This document shows, in pieces, positions 1-9,998 of a DNA stretch of 64,000 bases. The notes beneath the pieces are model-generated. The model did not search any database. It was given only the letters and a program-made list of their open reading frames with translations, and was not told the DNA's origin. The position numbers and the translations under genes are program-made. This DNA comes from an uncultured Pseudomonadales bacterium (GTDB taxonomy: Bacteria; Pseudomonadota; Gammaproteobacteria; Pseudomonadales; Pseudohongiellaceae): contig CALSUH010000005.1 of NCBI GenBank assembly GCA_943789485.1, positions 372,001 through 436,000 of the forward strand, in the 5' to 3' direction. The stretch's first letter is position 1. Each line of letters starts with the position of its first letter.

Positions 1-717
1 GCTAGTGGCAGCGGCTCAATCTATCAGATCGCTAAAGCCTTTAGGCAGGAAGAAAAAGGCGCAAGACACAACATCGAATTTACCCTGCTCGAATGGTATA
101 GGCTGTCCTATTCGCTAGATCAATTGATGGCGGAATTGGAAGAGCTAGTCCAAGAGGTGCTCGACTGCGGTCCAATTTCGCGCCTCAGCTATCGAGAAAT
201 ATTTCGGCAGCATCTGCAAATTGATCCGCACGAAATCTTATTAGAAGAACTGCAGCAGCTAGCAAGCTCTGAAATTGATTTGAGTGGTAGCAACCTAAGC
301 AAGACAGATTATCTGCAGCTATTGCTGAGCAATAGCATTGAGCCTAAGCTGCCGCCCTTTTGCATTATCTATGATTATCCGTCAGAGCAGGCTGCATTGG
401 CTACTCTTGCGACTGACGAGCATGGTGTTGTCGTTGCGAAACGCTTCGAATTGTTTGGGCATGGGATGGAACTAGCGAATGGTTATTTCGAGCTTAGTGA
501 TGCCGCTGAACAGCGCGCACGATTTGAGACGGATAACGCGACAAGAAAGGAGAAAGGACTGCAGGCTCATGATGCAGATGAGAAGCTAATCGCCGCATTA
601 GAAAGCGGCCTGCCTAGCTGTTCAGGTGTTGCTGTGGGCGTGGATCGATTGCTAATGTTATTAGTTGATGCCAAGCATATCAGCGAAGTAATTAGCTTCG
701 ACAGCGAGCGCGTCTAA
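1..717 (+). CDS. epmA: EF-P--(R)-beta-lysine ligase EpmA, 5'-truncated by window edge
   Basis: The frame is open from base 1, upstream of the TTG the ORF track uses at 124. The extra residues (GSIYQIAKAFR, then HNIEFTLLEWYR) are the class II aminoacyl-tRNA-synthetase-like core of EpmA (GenX/PoxA), so the gene starts outside the window. The C-terminus GLPSCSGVAVGVDRLLML is the class II motif 3 ATP-binding region. EpmA attaches beta-lysine to a conserved lysine of elongation factor P in the cytoplasm. About 238 codons remain of a family of roughly 325, so the N-terminal third is missing only because of the window boundary. It converges on the D-amino-acid transaminase gene. Confidence 0.93.
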   Translation, partial: ASGSGSIYQIAKAFRQEEKGARHNIEFTLLEWYRLSYSLDQLMAELEELVQEVLDCGPISRLSYREIFRQHLQIDPHEILLEELQQLASSEIDLSGSNLSKTDYLQLLLSNSIEPKLPPFCIIYDYPSEQAALATLATDEHGVVVAKRFELFGHGMELANGYFELSDAAEQRARFETDNATRKEKGLQAHDADEKLIAALESGLPSCSGVAVGVDRLLMLLVDAKHISEVISFDSERV

Positions 718-738
718 TCATACACAGGCGCAAAGTCG

Positions 739-1599
739 TTATTCAGCGTTCTTCGCTTCTTCTAATAATTTCTCTATATATAATTTTCTAAGCTTTTCGG
801 TAATTTCCCCAGGTTTTCCGTCTGCTACTTTCTCACCGTTGATACTCACAACAGGCAAAGTAATCGTTGTGGCGCTACTGATAAAGGCTTCATCGGCTTC
901 TAGTGCCTCCTCAATGGTAAACAGTCTCTGCTCTAGCTCAATACCTTCACGTTCGGCAATTTCGATAAGTGTGCGACGGCGTATGCCAGGAAGAACCAAA
1001 TTTGAAAGAGGCCTAGTGATGATCTTTTTCTCGACGACGATGTAGGCACTGGAAGACACTCCTTCGGTAACGAAGCCATCTTCCACCATCCAGCCTTCGC
1101 TCGCTCCCTTACTGTGCGCATCTTGTTTCGCGAGGCACTGAGCAAGCAGGTTTATTGACTTTATATCGCGTCGCTTCCAGCGGATATCTTCGCTTGTAGT
1201 AACAGCAATGCCAGATTCTGCGAGAGGATTGTTGAGCAAGTTCATCTCGCAGGTGAACGCGACTAGAGATGGGGCCGTATCAACTGGAAAGGCGAAGTCC
1301 CTATCAGCAATGCCTCTTGTGACCTGCGAGTAGACGAAACCCTCTTCCAAATTATTGCGAGAGATGAGTTCCTGCATAATGTCGAGATACTCTCGCTGGG
1401 AACAAGGCCAGGTAATGCTCAACTCCGATAGAGACCTATCGAGGCGTTCCAGGAAATAGTCGCGATCAACTAATTTTCCTGTGACAACTGGCACTACTTC
1501 ATACACGCCATCACCGAAGATAAAGCCACGATCGAATATGGATATTTTCGCAGTCTCTTCCAGGGCATATTCGCCATTCACATATACTATTCTACTCAA
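739..1599 (-). CDS. dat: D-amino-acid transaminase (PLP fold type IV)
   Basis: The 286-aa length is normal for D-alanine aminotransferases. The N-terminus VNGEYALEETAKISIFDRGF is the fold-IV start, DIKSINLL carries the PLP-binding lysine, and DGFVTEGVSSSAYIV contains the conserved glutamate and serines near the cofactor. Family members interconvert D-amino acids and 2-oxo acids, usually D-Ala/pyruvate and D-Glu/2-oxoglutarate for peptidoglycan or D-amino-acid catabolism. It is cytoplasmic, with no signal peptide. It lies 12 bp downstream of a GNAT gene on the same strand, so the two probably share an mRNA. A branched-chain or aminodeoxychorismate-lyase-like activity is possible in this superfamily, but the motif set favours Dat. 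Confidence 0.88.
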   Translation of the reverse strand: MSRIVYVNGEYALEETAKISIFDRGFIFGDGVYEVVPVVTGKLVDRDYFLERLDRSLSELSITWPCSQREYLDIMQELISRNNLEEGFVYSQVTRGIADRDFAFPVDTAPSLVAFTCEMNLLNNPLAESGIAVTTSEDIRWKRRDIKSINLLAQCLAKQDAHSKGASEGWMVEDGFVTEGVSSSAYIVVEKKIITRPLSNLVLPGIRRRTLIEIAEREGIELEQRLFTIEEALEADEAFISSATTITLPVVSINGEKVADGKPGEITEKLRKLYIEKLLEEAKNAE

Positions 1600-1611
1600 G
1601 CTATCCCCCGT

Positions 1612-2118
1612 CTATTTAAATTGCTGTGCAAAATCGGTCAGCTCGCTGCCATCAAGCCGCTGCACAGTCCAACCATCCATTGGCGCTGCCCCTATCGATC
1701 TATAGAATTGAATCGAAGGCTCATTCCAATCTAGCACCGACCATTCTACTCGGGTGCAGTTGCGCTGTACGGCAAGTTTGGCGATATAAGCTAGCATCAG
1801 CTTTCCATAACCCTTGCCGCGCATTGATGGTTGTACATAGATGTCCTCAAGGTAGATGCCTGGCCTGCCTGTGAAGGTAGAGAAATTGTGAAAGAACAGT
1901 GAGTAGCCTATGGCTTTTCCTTGATACTCTCCAATCGTAACCTCGGCGTAAGCCTTCTCCCCAAATAGTGTTTCTTTGAGTGTTTCGGGGGTGGCGACAA
2001 CCTCGTGGCCGAGTTTTTCGTAGTCTGCCAGTTCCTGAATGAAACTTAGAATCTGGGTGCAGTCATCGACAATAGCCGAACGAATAGTAAAGTCAGGGAC
2101 ACTGGTGGCTAGTTTCAT
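1612..2118 (-). CDS. GNAT-family N-acetyltransferase (diamine acetyltransferase-like)
   Basis: This 168-aa single-domain GNAT protein has the acetyl-CoA loop RGKGYGKLM (motif A, Q/RxxGxG/A) after the strand IYLEDIYVQPSM, and the C-terminal VEWSVLDWNEPSIQFYRSIG typical of spermidine/spermine or thialysine acetyltransferases (SAT1/SAT2-like). The substrate is probably a small amine or amino-acid side chain, but this is inferred from overall resemblance only. It is the first gene of a likely two-gene operon with dat and is divergent from icd. Confidence 0.85.
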   Translation of the reverse strand: MKLATSVPDFTIRSAIVDDCTQILSFIQELADYEKLGHEVVATPETLKETLFGEKAYAEVTIGEYQGKAIGYSLFFHNFSTFTGRPGIYLEDIYVQPSMRGKGYGKLMLAYIAKLAVQRNCTRVEWSVLDWNEPSIQFYRSIGAAPMDGWTVQRLDGSELTDFAQQFK

Positions 2119-2285
2119 AGATTGTTCTCTTCTGTTTTTTCTCTGGGTAATCGCAATAATGCTCTTTTCAAATCATGGGTCTACACACATGATGAGCGCT
2201 TGTGTATGGCCAAGGCGGCCGATTATACAGCACATCTGCGTCGTAGAGCATCTGCCTCCCTCTGTAAGTGTTGGCCTCCGACTGC

Positions 2286-2291
2286 TATAAT
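2286..2291 (+). promoter_or_regulatory. Candidate -10 box upstream of icd
   Basis: TATAAT lies about 110 bp before the icd start and is followed by a GC-rich stretch (ATGCGCCC) of the kind seen as a discriminator in stringently controlled promoters. No good -35 hexamer at 17 bp spacing was found, so the call rests on the -10 alone. The 281-bp interval also has to hold the divergent promoter of the GNAT/dat pair. Confidence 0.35.
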
Positions 2292-2375
2292 ATGCGCCCT
2301 TTTTGCCCTAAGGCAGGGTGATTACAAAAGTTTATACATCAGGCGTAGGCAAGAACACAGCACTAGCCTGGCTAG

Positions 2376-4628
<2,253 letters not shown>

Positions 4629-4643
4629 GCTATTTCAACTTAT

Positions 4644-4746
4644 CTAATTACTCTCAGCGAGTTAAACGTAAGCGCCGAGAGTAATTAGAATAGTGTCAGG
4701 ATATTTTCCTAAATTGTCTCCAAATCTTTGATTCTCTCGAATTAGA
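4644..4746. repeat. Diverged repeat copy A with perfect 12-bp hairpin (3' of icd)
   Basis: CTAATTACTCTC (4644-4655) and GAGAGTAATTAG (4677-4688) form a perfect 12-bp inverted repeat with a 21-nt loop. The following sequence (AGAATAGTGTCAGG and onward) aligns by eye at roughly 70% with 6524-6629, just after sulP. It may act as an icd terminator or mRNA 3' stabiliser, but it lacks a clean U-tract. Two similar copies flanking one gene suggest a dispersed REP-like element. Confidence 0.6.
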
Positions 4747-4879
4747 GTTACGTTACGAACTAAAAACTCGCTACCGCAGCCGCACCACAGACCGAATTCT
4801 ATTAAATGTCCTAAGAGAAGCTTTTTGTTCTATGGATAAGCTCGAATAAATCAATAGGATAATAGATACTCCATTGGTC

Positions 4880-6514
4880 ATGAAAACAAACTATCAGATA
4901 TTACTGAGAAATTTTCAAGCGGGTACAACCACGGCCATCTTGCTTATACCCCAAAGCATGGCCTACGCACTTGTTGCGGGAGTACCGCCTGTTTATGGCC
5001 TCTATGCGTCGTTGCTGCCACTGGTGGTGTATGCGCTCTTAGGTAGATCACGGGAACTGGCCCTAGGCCCTGGAGCCTTGGATACCTTGTTGATCGGCGT
5101 AACAATCGGTAGTTTATCAGTGGCCAGCAATCCCAATGCGGCGACAGTGGCAGCGGTTATCGCTTTTCAAGTAGCCATGATACAGATTGTATTGGGCTTA
5201 CTACGGGGTGGCTTTCTAATAAATTTTTTATCAAAGCCGGTTATTAGTGGCTTCACGTCCGCTGCGGCTTTAACAATAGCTATAAGCCAAGTCAAACATT
5301 TACTGGGAATGGATATAGACAGGAGTTCGCGCTTCTATGAGGAATTCTGGCAACTAGTCACCCATGTTGAAGAAATTCACTTAATGACAGCGATGATTGG
5401 AATTGGATCGCTTTGTTTTATTGCGATGGCAAAACGGATTAAAAAGAGTTTTCCGAATGCCCTAGCAGTGGTCATTCTTGCGGCCATCGTAGGCGCAATT
5501 TTGAAAGTAGATCAAAACCAAGTATCAGTTCTTGGTGCTATTCCGCAAGGGATTCCTCAATTCGGATTTGTCTGGGTCACGCAAGAATTATTCGTAACAC
5601 TTTTGCCAAGCTCAATGGCGATAGCAGCAGTTGGCTACCTAACAACTATCTCGATCGCTAGAACTTTTGCTGACCGAAGCCGATATGATATAGCTCCAAA
5701 TCGAGAATTGATTGCGCTGGGTGCATCTAATTTTGTGGCTAGTTTTTCACAGGGCTTTCCTGTTAGTGCTAGTTTTTCGCGGTCGGCAGTTCATGCAGAA
5801 GCAGGCTCTACTTCTACTTATTCCCTCGTTGTGGTCGCAGCTTGGATATTTCTCACTTTGCTTTTCTTAACAGAATATCTTTACTACCTTCCTACCGCAA
5901 CGCTGGCGGCCATAATTATACTCGCAGTGCTCGGGCTAATCGATTTCACTCTAGTTAAACATTTACGAAAAACCAAACAGTCAGATATGTGGCTCTTGCT
6001 GTTAACGTTTTTCTCAACGCTGATAGTTGGTATTGTCGAGGGCATTCTCATCGGAGTTGTATTTTCTTTGGGACTATTTCTTTACCTAACAACTCGTCCA
6101 CATACTGCGATACTCGGTCGTGTTGGAAACACTGCGGATTTTCGTAATTTAAAACACTATCCTGAGGCGACTACTTATACAGGCGTCATCATTATTCGTA
6201 TTGATGCGCAATTTTATTTCGGCAACGTCAGTTTTCTAAAAACTTTACTCAAGAAACTGGAAAAAGAATCGCTATCCCCACTGAAGACTATCATTATAGA
6301 AGCTTGTAGTATTGCTCAGCTTGATAGTAGCGCTGATTCGGTATTACATGATATTGCCGATGATTTCAAAGAACGCAACATAGAATTAAAATTCGCTAGC
6401 GTTAAAGTTCCCGTATTGAGAGTTATGAAAGCATCTGGATTGTACGATAAAATAGAAGAGAGAAATTTTTTCATGAACATCGACGATGCTGTACAAAGCG
6501 AATCCAGTCAGTAA
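4880..6514 (+). CDS. SulP-family anion transporter with C-terminal STAS domain
   Basis: About 544 aa. The N-terminal half is a multi-spanning membrane domain with the SulP signatures LIPQSMAYALVAGVPPVYGLYASL and LALGPGALDTLL. Residues from about 430 to the end form a STAS domain (GVIIIRIDAQFYFGN then TIIIEACSIAQLDSSA). SulP proteins move sulfate, bicarbonate, dicarboxylates or other anions across the inner membrane, and the sequence alone does not fix the substrate. I start at ATG 4880 rather than the TTG two codons upstream used by the track. The gene stands alone between repeat copies A and B and next to a decayed LysE gene, which suggests it came in as a module. Confidence 0.9.
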   Translation: MKTNYQILLRNFQAGTTTAILLIPQSMAYALVAGVPPVYGLYASLLPLVVYALLGRSRELALGPGALDTLLIGVTIGSLSVASNPNAATVAAVIAFQVAMIQIVLGLLRGGFLINFLSKPVISGFTSAAALTIAISQVKHLLGMDIDRSSRFYEEFWQLVTHVEEIHLMTAMIGIGSLCFIAMAKRIKKSFPNALAVVILAAIVGAILKVDQNQVSVLGAIPQGIPQFGFVWVTQELFVTLLPSSMAIAAVGYLTTISIARTFADRSRYDIAPNRELIALGASNFVASFSQGFPVSASFSRSAVHAEAGSTSTYSLVVVAAWIFLTLLFLTEYLYYLPTATLAAIIILAVLGLIDFTLVKHLRKTKQSDMWLLLLTFFSTLIVGIVEGILIGVVFSLGLFLYLTTRPHTAILGRVGNTADFRNLKHYPEATTYTGVIIIRIDAQFYFGNVSFLKTLLKKLEKESLSPLKTIIIEACSIAQLDSSADSVLHDIADDFKERNIELKFASVKVPVLRVMKASGLYDKIEERNFFMNIDDAVQSESSQ

Positions 6515-6523
6515 GTCATAATT

Positions 6524-6629
6524 TAATTATTCAATCTCGGCGAGCAGAACATAAGCACTGAGACTAATTAAAATAGTTCCAGAAATCGTATCCAACTTAT
6601 CTCTAAAATTCTGGTTTTCTCAAATCAGC
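6524..6629. repeat. Diverged repeat copy B (3' of sulP)
   Basis: This stretch starts about 10 bp after the sulP stop and aligns with copy A over about 100 bp, for example CTCGGCGAGCAGAACATAAG against CTCAGCGAGTTAAACGTAAG, then CTAATTAAAATAG against GTAATTAGAATAG. The flanking arms TAATTA...CTC and GAGACTAATTA can still pair, with a bulge, so the stem is conserved although the sequence has drifted. Its right edge abuts the point where LysE similarity in the next pseudogene stops. Confidence 0.55.
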
Positions 6630-7178
6630 TGCTTTGCCTGCGAAAAATATAACGAATAAGTCGCAGGAAATAGCTGATAGCGTTACGATTAAACTAAGAC
6701 ATAGAGACTGAAGCGCTGTTGGCCCTCTCTGTTACAACAAGCTGCGGTAATAATGCCAGAAGAAAAGTGCCATTTTCAGATTTCTTGCTTCGATGATCAC
6801 GCTCTGAAAGAAGATTTTCCTTGTGTCGGGCTGTACTAATATCTCCCAGGTAGTTTCATCACCTTTTAATTCCTCTGAATTTTTCCCTCCCAAAATAGAA
6901 TTCCGAAATGTCTCAAACCCAGATATTTAAGATAGCTTGCGCCAACTATTTTCAATAAAGTGTAGGCCACAGGAATGTAACTAAGCAGCACGGAAAGTCC
7001 TAACACGGCGGCAAAACCATGGAACAAACTGTCTAGCGCTAATCATGCAGTCGCAGAAAATCCGGCGGAAGCACCCTGTGCAGAGCCCGCGCCATCACAT
7101 AAAAGTTTGCAGGGGACGGTGAGAATCCATGATGAAGCCTGCTGCGATAAACAGCGGTAAATCATTTAGTGCCAGCAT
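6630..7178 (-). pseudogene. Decayed LysE/RhtB-family amino-acid exporter (pseudogene 1)
   Basis: There is no long ORF here, but successive frames on the minus strand give an ordered RhtB-type protein. It starts at ATG 7178 with MLALNDLPLFIAAGF, continues with GASAGFSATA, then FAAVLGLSVLLSYIPVAYTL followed by LKIVGASYLKYLGLRHFG, then FLLALLPQLVVTERAN, and finally VTLSAISCDLFVIFFAGKAA. At least three frame changes and several stops separate the pieces, and the last C-terminal helix is missing where repeat copy B begins. It is certainly non-functional as a full-length protein. Confidence 0.75.
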
Positions 7179-7199
7179 GCTTTCACTTTTTTTTGGCAA

Positions 7200-7226
7200 C
7201 AAAAAGCCCATCGCTAGCGATGGGCT
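7200..7226 (-). terminator. Rho-independent terminator of the NHL gene
   Basis: AGCCCATCGCTAGCGATGGGCT (7205-7226) is a near-perfect stem. Read on the minus strand it is followed by TTTTT, about 40 bp after the NHL gene's stop. A T-rich tract on the other side (GTTTTTT) could make it work in both directions. Confidence 0.85.
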
Positions 7227-7265
7227 TCTCGTTTTTTCTATCCAACTACTTGTAAAACAGTTTGC

Positions 7266-8327
7266 TTACTTGATGGGGCGAACATAGCGCTTTATTCCAC
7301 CAACCGGGCCAACCTCGGCGCCGAAGATATTTCCGTGTGCATCGGCTACTACGCCTTCAGCAGTACAAGTGCCACGACAATCGGGTTGTGGGTCAGGAAT
7401 CAGAAATTCTACTTCGCCGGTAATAGCACTTCCGATACGGATACCACGAACCCAGTCGCCATGATCGGGGTTAACCGAACCTGATTCTGAATCGGCACCA
7501 TAAAGAACATCATTTTCGTCGATGTAGATGCCACTCAAGCGGCTGAATTGATGCCATACATCGAGTAGGTTTCCTTCTTGATCGAAGATCTGGATACGGT
7601 CATTGCCGCGGTCTGCAACGAATAGTCGTCCTTTTGAGTCCATAGCGAGGCCATGTGGCTGGCGGAAATTACCTGGCTCAGTACCCCATTCGCCGAACGA
7701 CAAAAGGTGGTTTCCGTCAGCATCAAACTTGTGAACGCGGTTGGTAGAACCTTCAGCGCTGGAGTGTCCCTCGCCAACGAAAATGGACCCATCTGGGGCA
7801 ACATGTACGTCATTTGGTGTGTAGAAATATTCGTCGTCCTGTCCGCCGCCTTTTTTGCCAATCGACATCAGGTGTACACCGGTGGGGCTGAACTTGTGGA
7901 CCTGGTGGCCATAATGCTCGCCATCATAGCCTTGTGTCTGCTCTGAGCCACGTGCATCAGCGACCCAAACATTACCGTCGTGGTCGACGTGGATGCCATG
8001 AGGCCAAGTAATGTAACCCGCGCCGAAGCTACGAACCATGTCGCCGTTCTTGCTGAACAACATAATTAGATTTGTGTCGGGTTTCTCAACGCAGGCATTT
8101 GCGTTGCCGCCGCAGCGTTCTGCAACCCAGATACTTTCGCCATCAGAATCAATTTCAACTGTGCTAGAGGAACCCCAATCGCGACCGGCAGGCATCTTAA
8201 AATAGCCAGACTGGGTGCTATAAGGGTTTTCCAGATCGTTTGTAGGAGGCATGTCAGCTTGGGCAAAAGCCAAGGCTGGGGCTATCGCCCATGCCAAAAA
8301 GGCCGATTTTATGTTTGTATTAGTCAT
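7266..8327 (-). CDS. Exported NHL-repeat six-bladed beta-propeller protein
   Basis: 353 aa with an N-terminal signal peptide (hydrophobic to about residue 22, AFA-Q cleavage). Repeats of the NHL type recur: WPHGIHVDHDGNVWVADARG, TPNDVHVAPDGSIFVGEGH, QPHGLAMDSKGRLFVADRGN, and a later blade around SGIYIDENDVLYGADSESG. Similar proteins are annotated as NHL or peptidylglycine alpha-amidating lyase-like. I see no evidence for a specific catalytic activity. It is probably periplasmic, and the cysteine pairs (CGGNANAC, CRGTC) fit an oxidised compartment. It is monocistronic and divergent from the VOC gene. Confidence 0.85.
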   Translation of the reverse strand: MTNTNIKSAFLAWAIAPALAFAQADMPPTNDLENPYSTQSGYFKMPAGRDWGSSSTVEIDSDGESIWVAERCGGNANACVEKPDTNLIMLFSKNGDMVRSFGAGYITWPHGIHVDHDGNVWVADARGSEQTQGYDGEHYGHQVHKFSPTGVHLMSIGKKGGGQDDEYFYTPNDVHVAPDGSIFVGEGHSSAEGSTNRVHKFDADGNHLLSFGEWGTEPGNFRQPHGLAMDSKGRLFVADRGNDRIQIFDQEGNLLDVWHQFSRLSGIYIDENDVLYGADSESGSVNPDHGDWVRGIRIGSAITGEVEFLIPDPQPDCRGTCTAEGVVADAHGNIFGAEVGPVGGIKRYVRPIK

Positions 8328-8442
8328 CTTCTAGACTCTCGTTGCTCTTGCATTTATTGAAGGGATTACTAGAATAAACTAGGGGTAATTGCAATACAAT
8401 TGTAAAGTGTGCCAAAGTTATACGTCTCTAGAGGAGACGCTT

Positions 8443-8823
8443 ATGGATATAAAAACGGCAAGTATTTTCGTAGAAGATCAGAGCAAAGCACTGGCGTTCT
8501 ACACCGATATACTTGGCTTTCGGAAGGTTAAGGACATCGATCTGGGTGAATTTCGTTGGCTCACGGTCTCTACAGATGGTTCTGGTGAGACAGAATTGCT
8601 CCTGGAGCCGAATGCGCATCCAGCGGCGAAGACATATCAGGAAGCGATCTATGCCGATGGCATACCGACAACTCTTTTCCACAGTGAGGATATTCACGAA
8701 GAATATAGACGACTGACAGCGAAGGGCGTCTCATTCAAGGATAAGCCGCTTGAGAACGGTGGTGTTTGGATTGCAATCTTCGACGATGACTGCGGCAACT
8801 GGATTCAATTAGTCCAAGTTTAA
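8443..8823 (+). CDS. VOC-superfamily (glyoxalase/dioxygenase fold) protein
   Basis: About 126 aa from ATG 8443, chosen over the track's upstream start because GAGGAGACGCTT precedes it with good spacing. The layout is a single glyoxalase/bleomycin-resistance domain: SIFVEDQSKALAFYTDILGF at the start, GIPTTLFHSEDI in the middle, and ENGGVWIAIFDDDCGNWIQLVQ at the end. Such proteins can be metal-dependent lyases, isomerases or ring-cleaving enzymes, or bind small molecules. The substrate cannot be told. Cytoplasmic. Confidence 0.85.
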   Translation: MDIKTASIFVEDQSKALAFYTDILGFRKVKDIDLGEFRWLTVSTDGSGETELLLEPNAHPAAKTYQEAIYADGIPTTLFHSEDIHEEYRRLTAKGVSFKDKPLENGGVWIAIFDDDCGNWIQLVQV

Positions 8824-8847
8824 TTTCGAATACTGTTGCTTGTAATG

Positions 8848-9350
8848 TTATGTGCGGTTTGTAATAGCTAGCAATCCTCCTGCGCCAATAAATAAAGCGC
8901 CACTTACACCATTATTAAACCTATCTATATCTCGTGAAGCTACGAGTCATTTCAGTTAAGCCGACAAGGTCACATAACATAAAAATTATTCAGAGTTACG
9001 GCGGAGCAAAAACAGGTAGATAGAATAGTTGTCTACGACAGGTAAGCACTATCAAGGCTTATGGACGGCGGAATAAAAGCGCTGAAGAATGAGGCCGTTT
9101 TAGAATTGGTCAGTGACCACCCAAAATCCTGGCTGCATTTTGGCAGTGACTCGTTTTGACTTCTTACCCCTAGAGAAGGTGTAGAGAGAATTGATGCTAA
9201 GAAAAAGTAGATAGGCAAAACCATACTACTTCAACCAAATAAGAGCCTAATTAAGTGTAGCAAGGAACACGTCAGTTCCCACCGCTGTACTAGCTAGTTG
9301 AATTATTATAGCGAGAGTTGCACCTACTATTGTCTCTAAGCCTCGCTGAT
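8848..9350 (-). pseudogene. Decayed LysE/RhtB-family exporter (pseudogene 2)
   Basis: Reading minus-strand frames in order gives RGLETIVGATLAIIIQLAST, then ALIWLK(stop)YGFAYLLFLS, then SLTNSKTASFFSAFIPPSIS (the family's LLNPKxxLFFxAFxPQF block), and finally DRFNNGVSGALFIGAGGLLA before a natural stop at 8848. Two in-frame TAGs and a frameshift interrupt it, and the N-terminal LTPGPN helix is missing. It covers a different and partly overlapping part of the protein from pseudogene 1, so these are two separate dead genes. The track ORF 9033-9224 is a fragment of it. Confidence 0.7.
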
Positions 9351-9371
9351 TTTCTTGTCAATGATCCCTCA

Positions 9372-9827
9372 CTAATTTCCTATAGGGTCTCTGCTGGATA
9401 CTCGAATTCCGAAGGGATCTATTTCGACGAGCACATTAGCTGTGTCGGTAATATCGCGTGGGGCGGCTTTTGAGTCGTCATGATAGGCATAGACTACAAC
9501 TTTCAAAGCATCGGCGCGGCGCGCGGGCAGGCTAGTCATTTCTGAATCAAAACCCTGGGGTATAAATATATTTACGATGTCTATCTTGTTGCCGGAATTT
9601 CGCGTGAACTGTCGCTTATTCGAGTACCAAGCAGACTTCGTGTCGGGTAGATTGCTAGCTGTTTCGGCATCGTAGATAAAGATTACATCTACTTCAGTAA
9701 TGATGATTGCGTTCGGATCTAGCGTGGAGGAGATAAAAACAGAATTCACTTCAGCAATCACACTGCTCGAAAACAAGAAGAGTGAATAAAGAGTCATACA
9801 AGCAGACAGAAATCGTTTTCTAAACAT
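9372..9827 (-). CDS. Exported protein of unknown function
   Basis: Starting at ATG 9827 (MFRKRFLSACMTLYSLFLFS...) gives about 151 aa with a clear signal peptide ending near VIA-E. The track's longer start is a GTG 33 bp upstream. The mature part is beta-rich (SVFISSTLDPNAIIITEVDV, KIDIVNIFIPQGFDSE, ALKVVVYAYHDD) with no cysteines or motif I recognise. It ends next to pseudogene 2 and starts about 100 bp downstream of a terminator, so it is probably transcribed alone. Confidence 0.6.
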   Translation of the reverse strand: MFRKRFLSACMTLYSLFLFSSSVIAEVNSVFISSTLDPNAIIITEVDVIFIYDAETASNLPDTKSAWYSNKRQFTRNSGNKIDIVNIFIPQGFDSEMTSLPARRADALKVVVYAYHDDSKAAPRDITDTANVLVEIDPFGIRVSSRDPIGN

Positions 9828-9902
9828 GAGTGATCCGATCCAGAAAAATATTTGAGGCACCCAAAGTTAGCAATAAAAATTGGAGCGCTACAACGCCGTG
9901 AA

Positions 9903-9946
9903 TAAAAAAACCAGAGTTGGATAGTAAGCCAACTCTGGTTTTTTTT
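9903..9946 (-). terminator. Strong bidirectional-looking terminator
   Basis: AACCAGAGTTGG and CCAACTCTGGTT pair perfectly around an 8-nt loop. There is a run of seven A before the stem and eight T after it, so either strand gets a U-tract. It sits about 50 bp past the stop of the minus-strand gene ending at 9999, which it should terminate. Confidence 0.9.
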
Positions 9947-9998
9947 GAATTTTACAAAACCAGCGCGTGCAATCAGGTTTTAATGATTGAATAACTTT

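Noticed and set aside
9033-9224. 63-aa ORF as a real gene
   Set aside because: It is a fragment of LysE pseudogene 2, with family similarity continuing in other frames on both sides.
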